A stretch of 32,308 bases of DNA from NCBI RefSeq assembly GCF_003605735.1, contig NZ_QXTJ01000039.1:504774-537081 (forward strand), written 5' to 3'. Position 1 is the stretch's first letter; the number at the start of each line of letters is the position of its first letter. Below are positions 31,628 to 32,308 of the stretch, in pieces. The notes beneath the pieces are model-generated. The model was not told where the DNA came from, did not search any database, and worked only from the letters and a program-made list of their open reading frames with translations. A program made the position numbers and the translations under genes. Source of the stretch: Pseudomonas sp. LS-2. GTDB taxonomy: Bacteria; Pseudomonadota; Gammaproteobacteria; Pseudomonadales; Pseudomonadaceae.

Positions 31628-32308
31628 AGATCGCTGTGCTTTCGCGAAACCCGCGTCTGTATTCAACTCGTCGCCTGGTCGAAGCTGGTATCCAGCGGGG
31701 CCACGAGGTCGTGGTGATCGATACGCTGCGCGCCTATATGAACATTGCCAGTCATAAGCCGCAGATCCACTATCGAGGAAAACCCCTGGAAGGCTTCGAC
31801 GCGGTCATTCCGCGCATCGGCGCTTCCGTAACGTTCTACGGCTGCGCCGTATTGCGTCAGTTCGAGATGATGGGCGTATTCCCGCTCAACGAATCCGTCG
31901 CCATTGCCCGTTCCCGCGACAAACTGCGCTCGCTGCAGTTGCTGTCGCGGCGCGGCATCGGCCTTCCGGTCACGGGCTTCGCCCACTCCCCGGATGACAT
32001 CCCTGACCTTATCCAGATGGTCAACGGCGCGCCGCTGGTGATCAAGGTACTGGAAGGGACTCAAGGCATCGGGGTGGTGCTCTGTGAAACCGCGACAGCA
32101 GCGGAATCCGTGATCGAAGCGTTCATGGGCCTGAAGCAGGACATCATGGTTCAGGAGTACATCAAGGAGGCAGGTGGTGCGGACATTCGCTGCTTCGTGG
32201 TCGGCGACAAGGTCATCGCCTCGATGATGCGCCAGGCCAAACCGGGCGAGTTTCGCTCCAACCTGCACCGCGGCGGCACGGCGAGCCTGATCAAGATCAC
32301 CCCGGAAG
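31624..32308 (+). CDS. rimK: Ribosomal protein S6-L-glutamate ligase RimK, N-terminal part
   Basis: An ATP-grasp ligase adding glutamates to the C-terminus of ribosomal protein S6, affecting translation and, in pseudomonads, motility and virulence. The first 228 of about 300 residues are visible; the gene runs off the window. Features are the N-terminal [39 protein letters not shown], the nucleotide-binding [34 protein letters not shown], and [11 protein letters not shown]. ATG 31624 overlaps the rimB stop, so the two are translationally coupled. Confidence 0.96.
   Translation, partial: [228 protein letters not shown]

Overview
The window looks like core chromosome from a Pseudomonas of the fluorescens/syringae/putida type. 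The evidence is high G+C coding DNA, an OprD-family porin, Pseudomonas-type REP palindromes between genes, and a gene order (rml genes, dctBD, cysQ-nudE-yrfG, LysM protein, LysR, fdhD-fdhF, thioesterase, pckA-hslO-hslR, rimK) that matches, as I recall it, the PA5161-PA5197 backbone of P. aeruginosa. Species cannot be settled from the sequence alone. No rRNA, tRNA, CRISPR array, insertion sequence or prophage was seen.

Layout. 1-2540: N-terminal part of an OprD-family porin, a small unknown protein, agmatine deiminase aguA, and just upstream of aguA the last 30 codons of a destroyed aguB. 2541-5459: a 972-residue three-domain protein (kinase-like, degenerate M23-like, class-III PLP enzyme). 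5738-9109: rmlB-rmlA-rmlC-rmlD for dTDP-L-rhamnose, each start overlapping the previous stop. 9155-12339: DctB/DctD-type two-component system. 12326-15053: YiiD-type thioesterase, cysQ, nudE, yrfG. 15148-19910: BON-LysM protein, LysR regulator, fdhD and a formate-dehydrogenase-like molybdoenzyme. 19911-23321: REP element, an orphan terminator, a glycine-zipper protein, a 4HBT thioesterase and a RecQ paralogue.

23553-26557 is the most accessory-looking stretch. It holds an unrecognised single-pass membrane protein, an unrecognised alpha/beta-hydrolase-like protein with a GWSRG nucleophile motif behind an AT-rich leader, and an unrecognised lipoprotein. 26763-32308 returns to core genes: pckA, hslO, a PAP2 phosphatase, hslR, rimB and the start of rimK.

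How the genes work together. RmlBACD make the activated rhamnose used for LPS and rhamnolipid. DctBD sense C4-dicarboxylates and activate sigma-54 promoters, and PckA draws oxaloacetate into gluconeogenesis during growth on such acids. FdhD sulfurates the molybdenum cofactor for the adjacent oxidoreductase. CysQ, NudE and YrfG are nucleotide house-cleaning enzymes. HslO and HslR are heat/oxidative-stress factors, and RimB/RimK belong to ribosomal protein S6 glutamylation. The best leads for something undescribed are the GWSRG hydrolase with its envelope-protein neighbours, the kinase/M23/PLP fusion, and the orphan minus-strand terminator upstream of the glycine-zipper gene.
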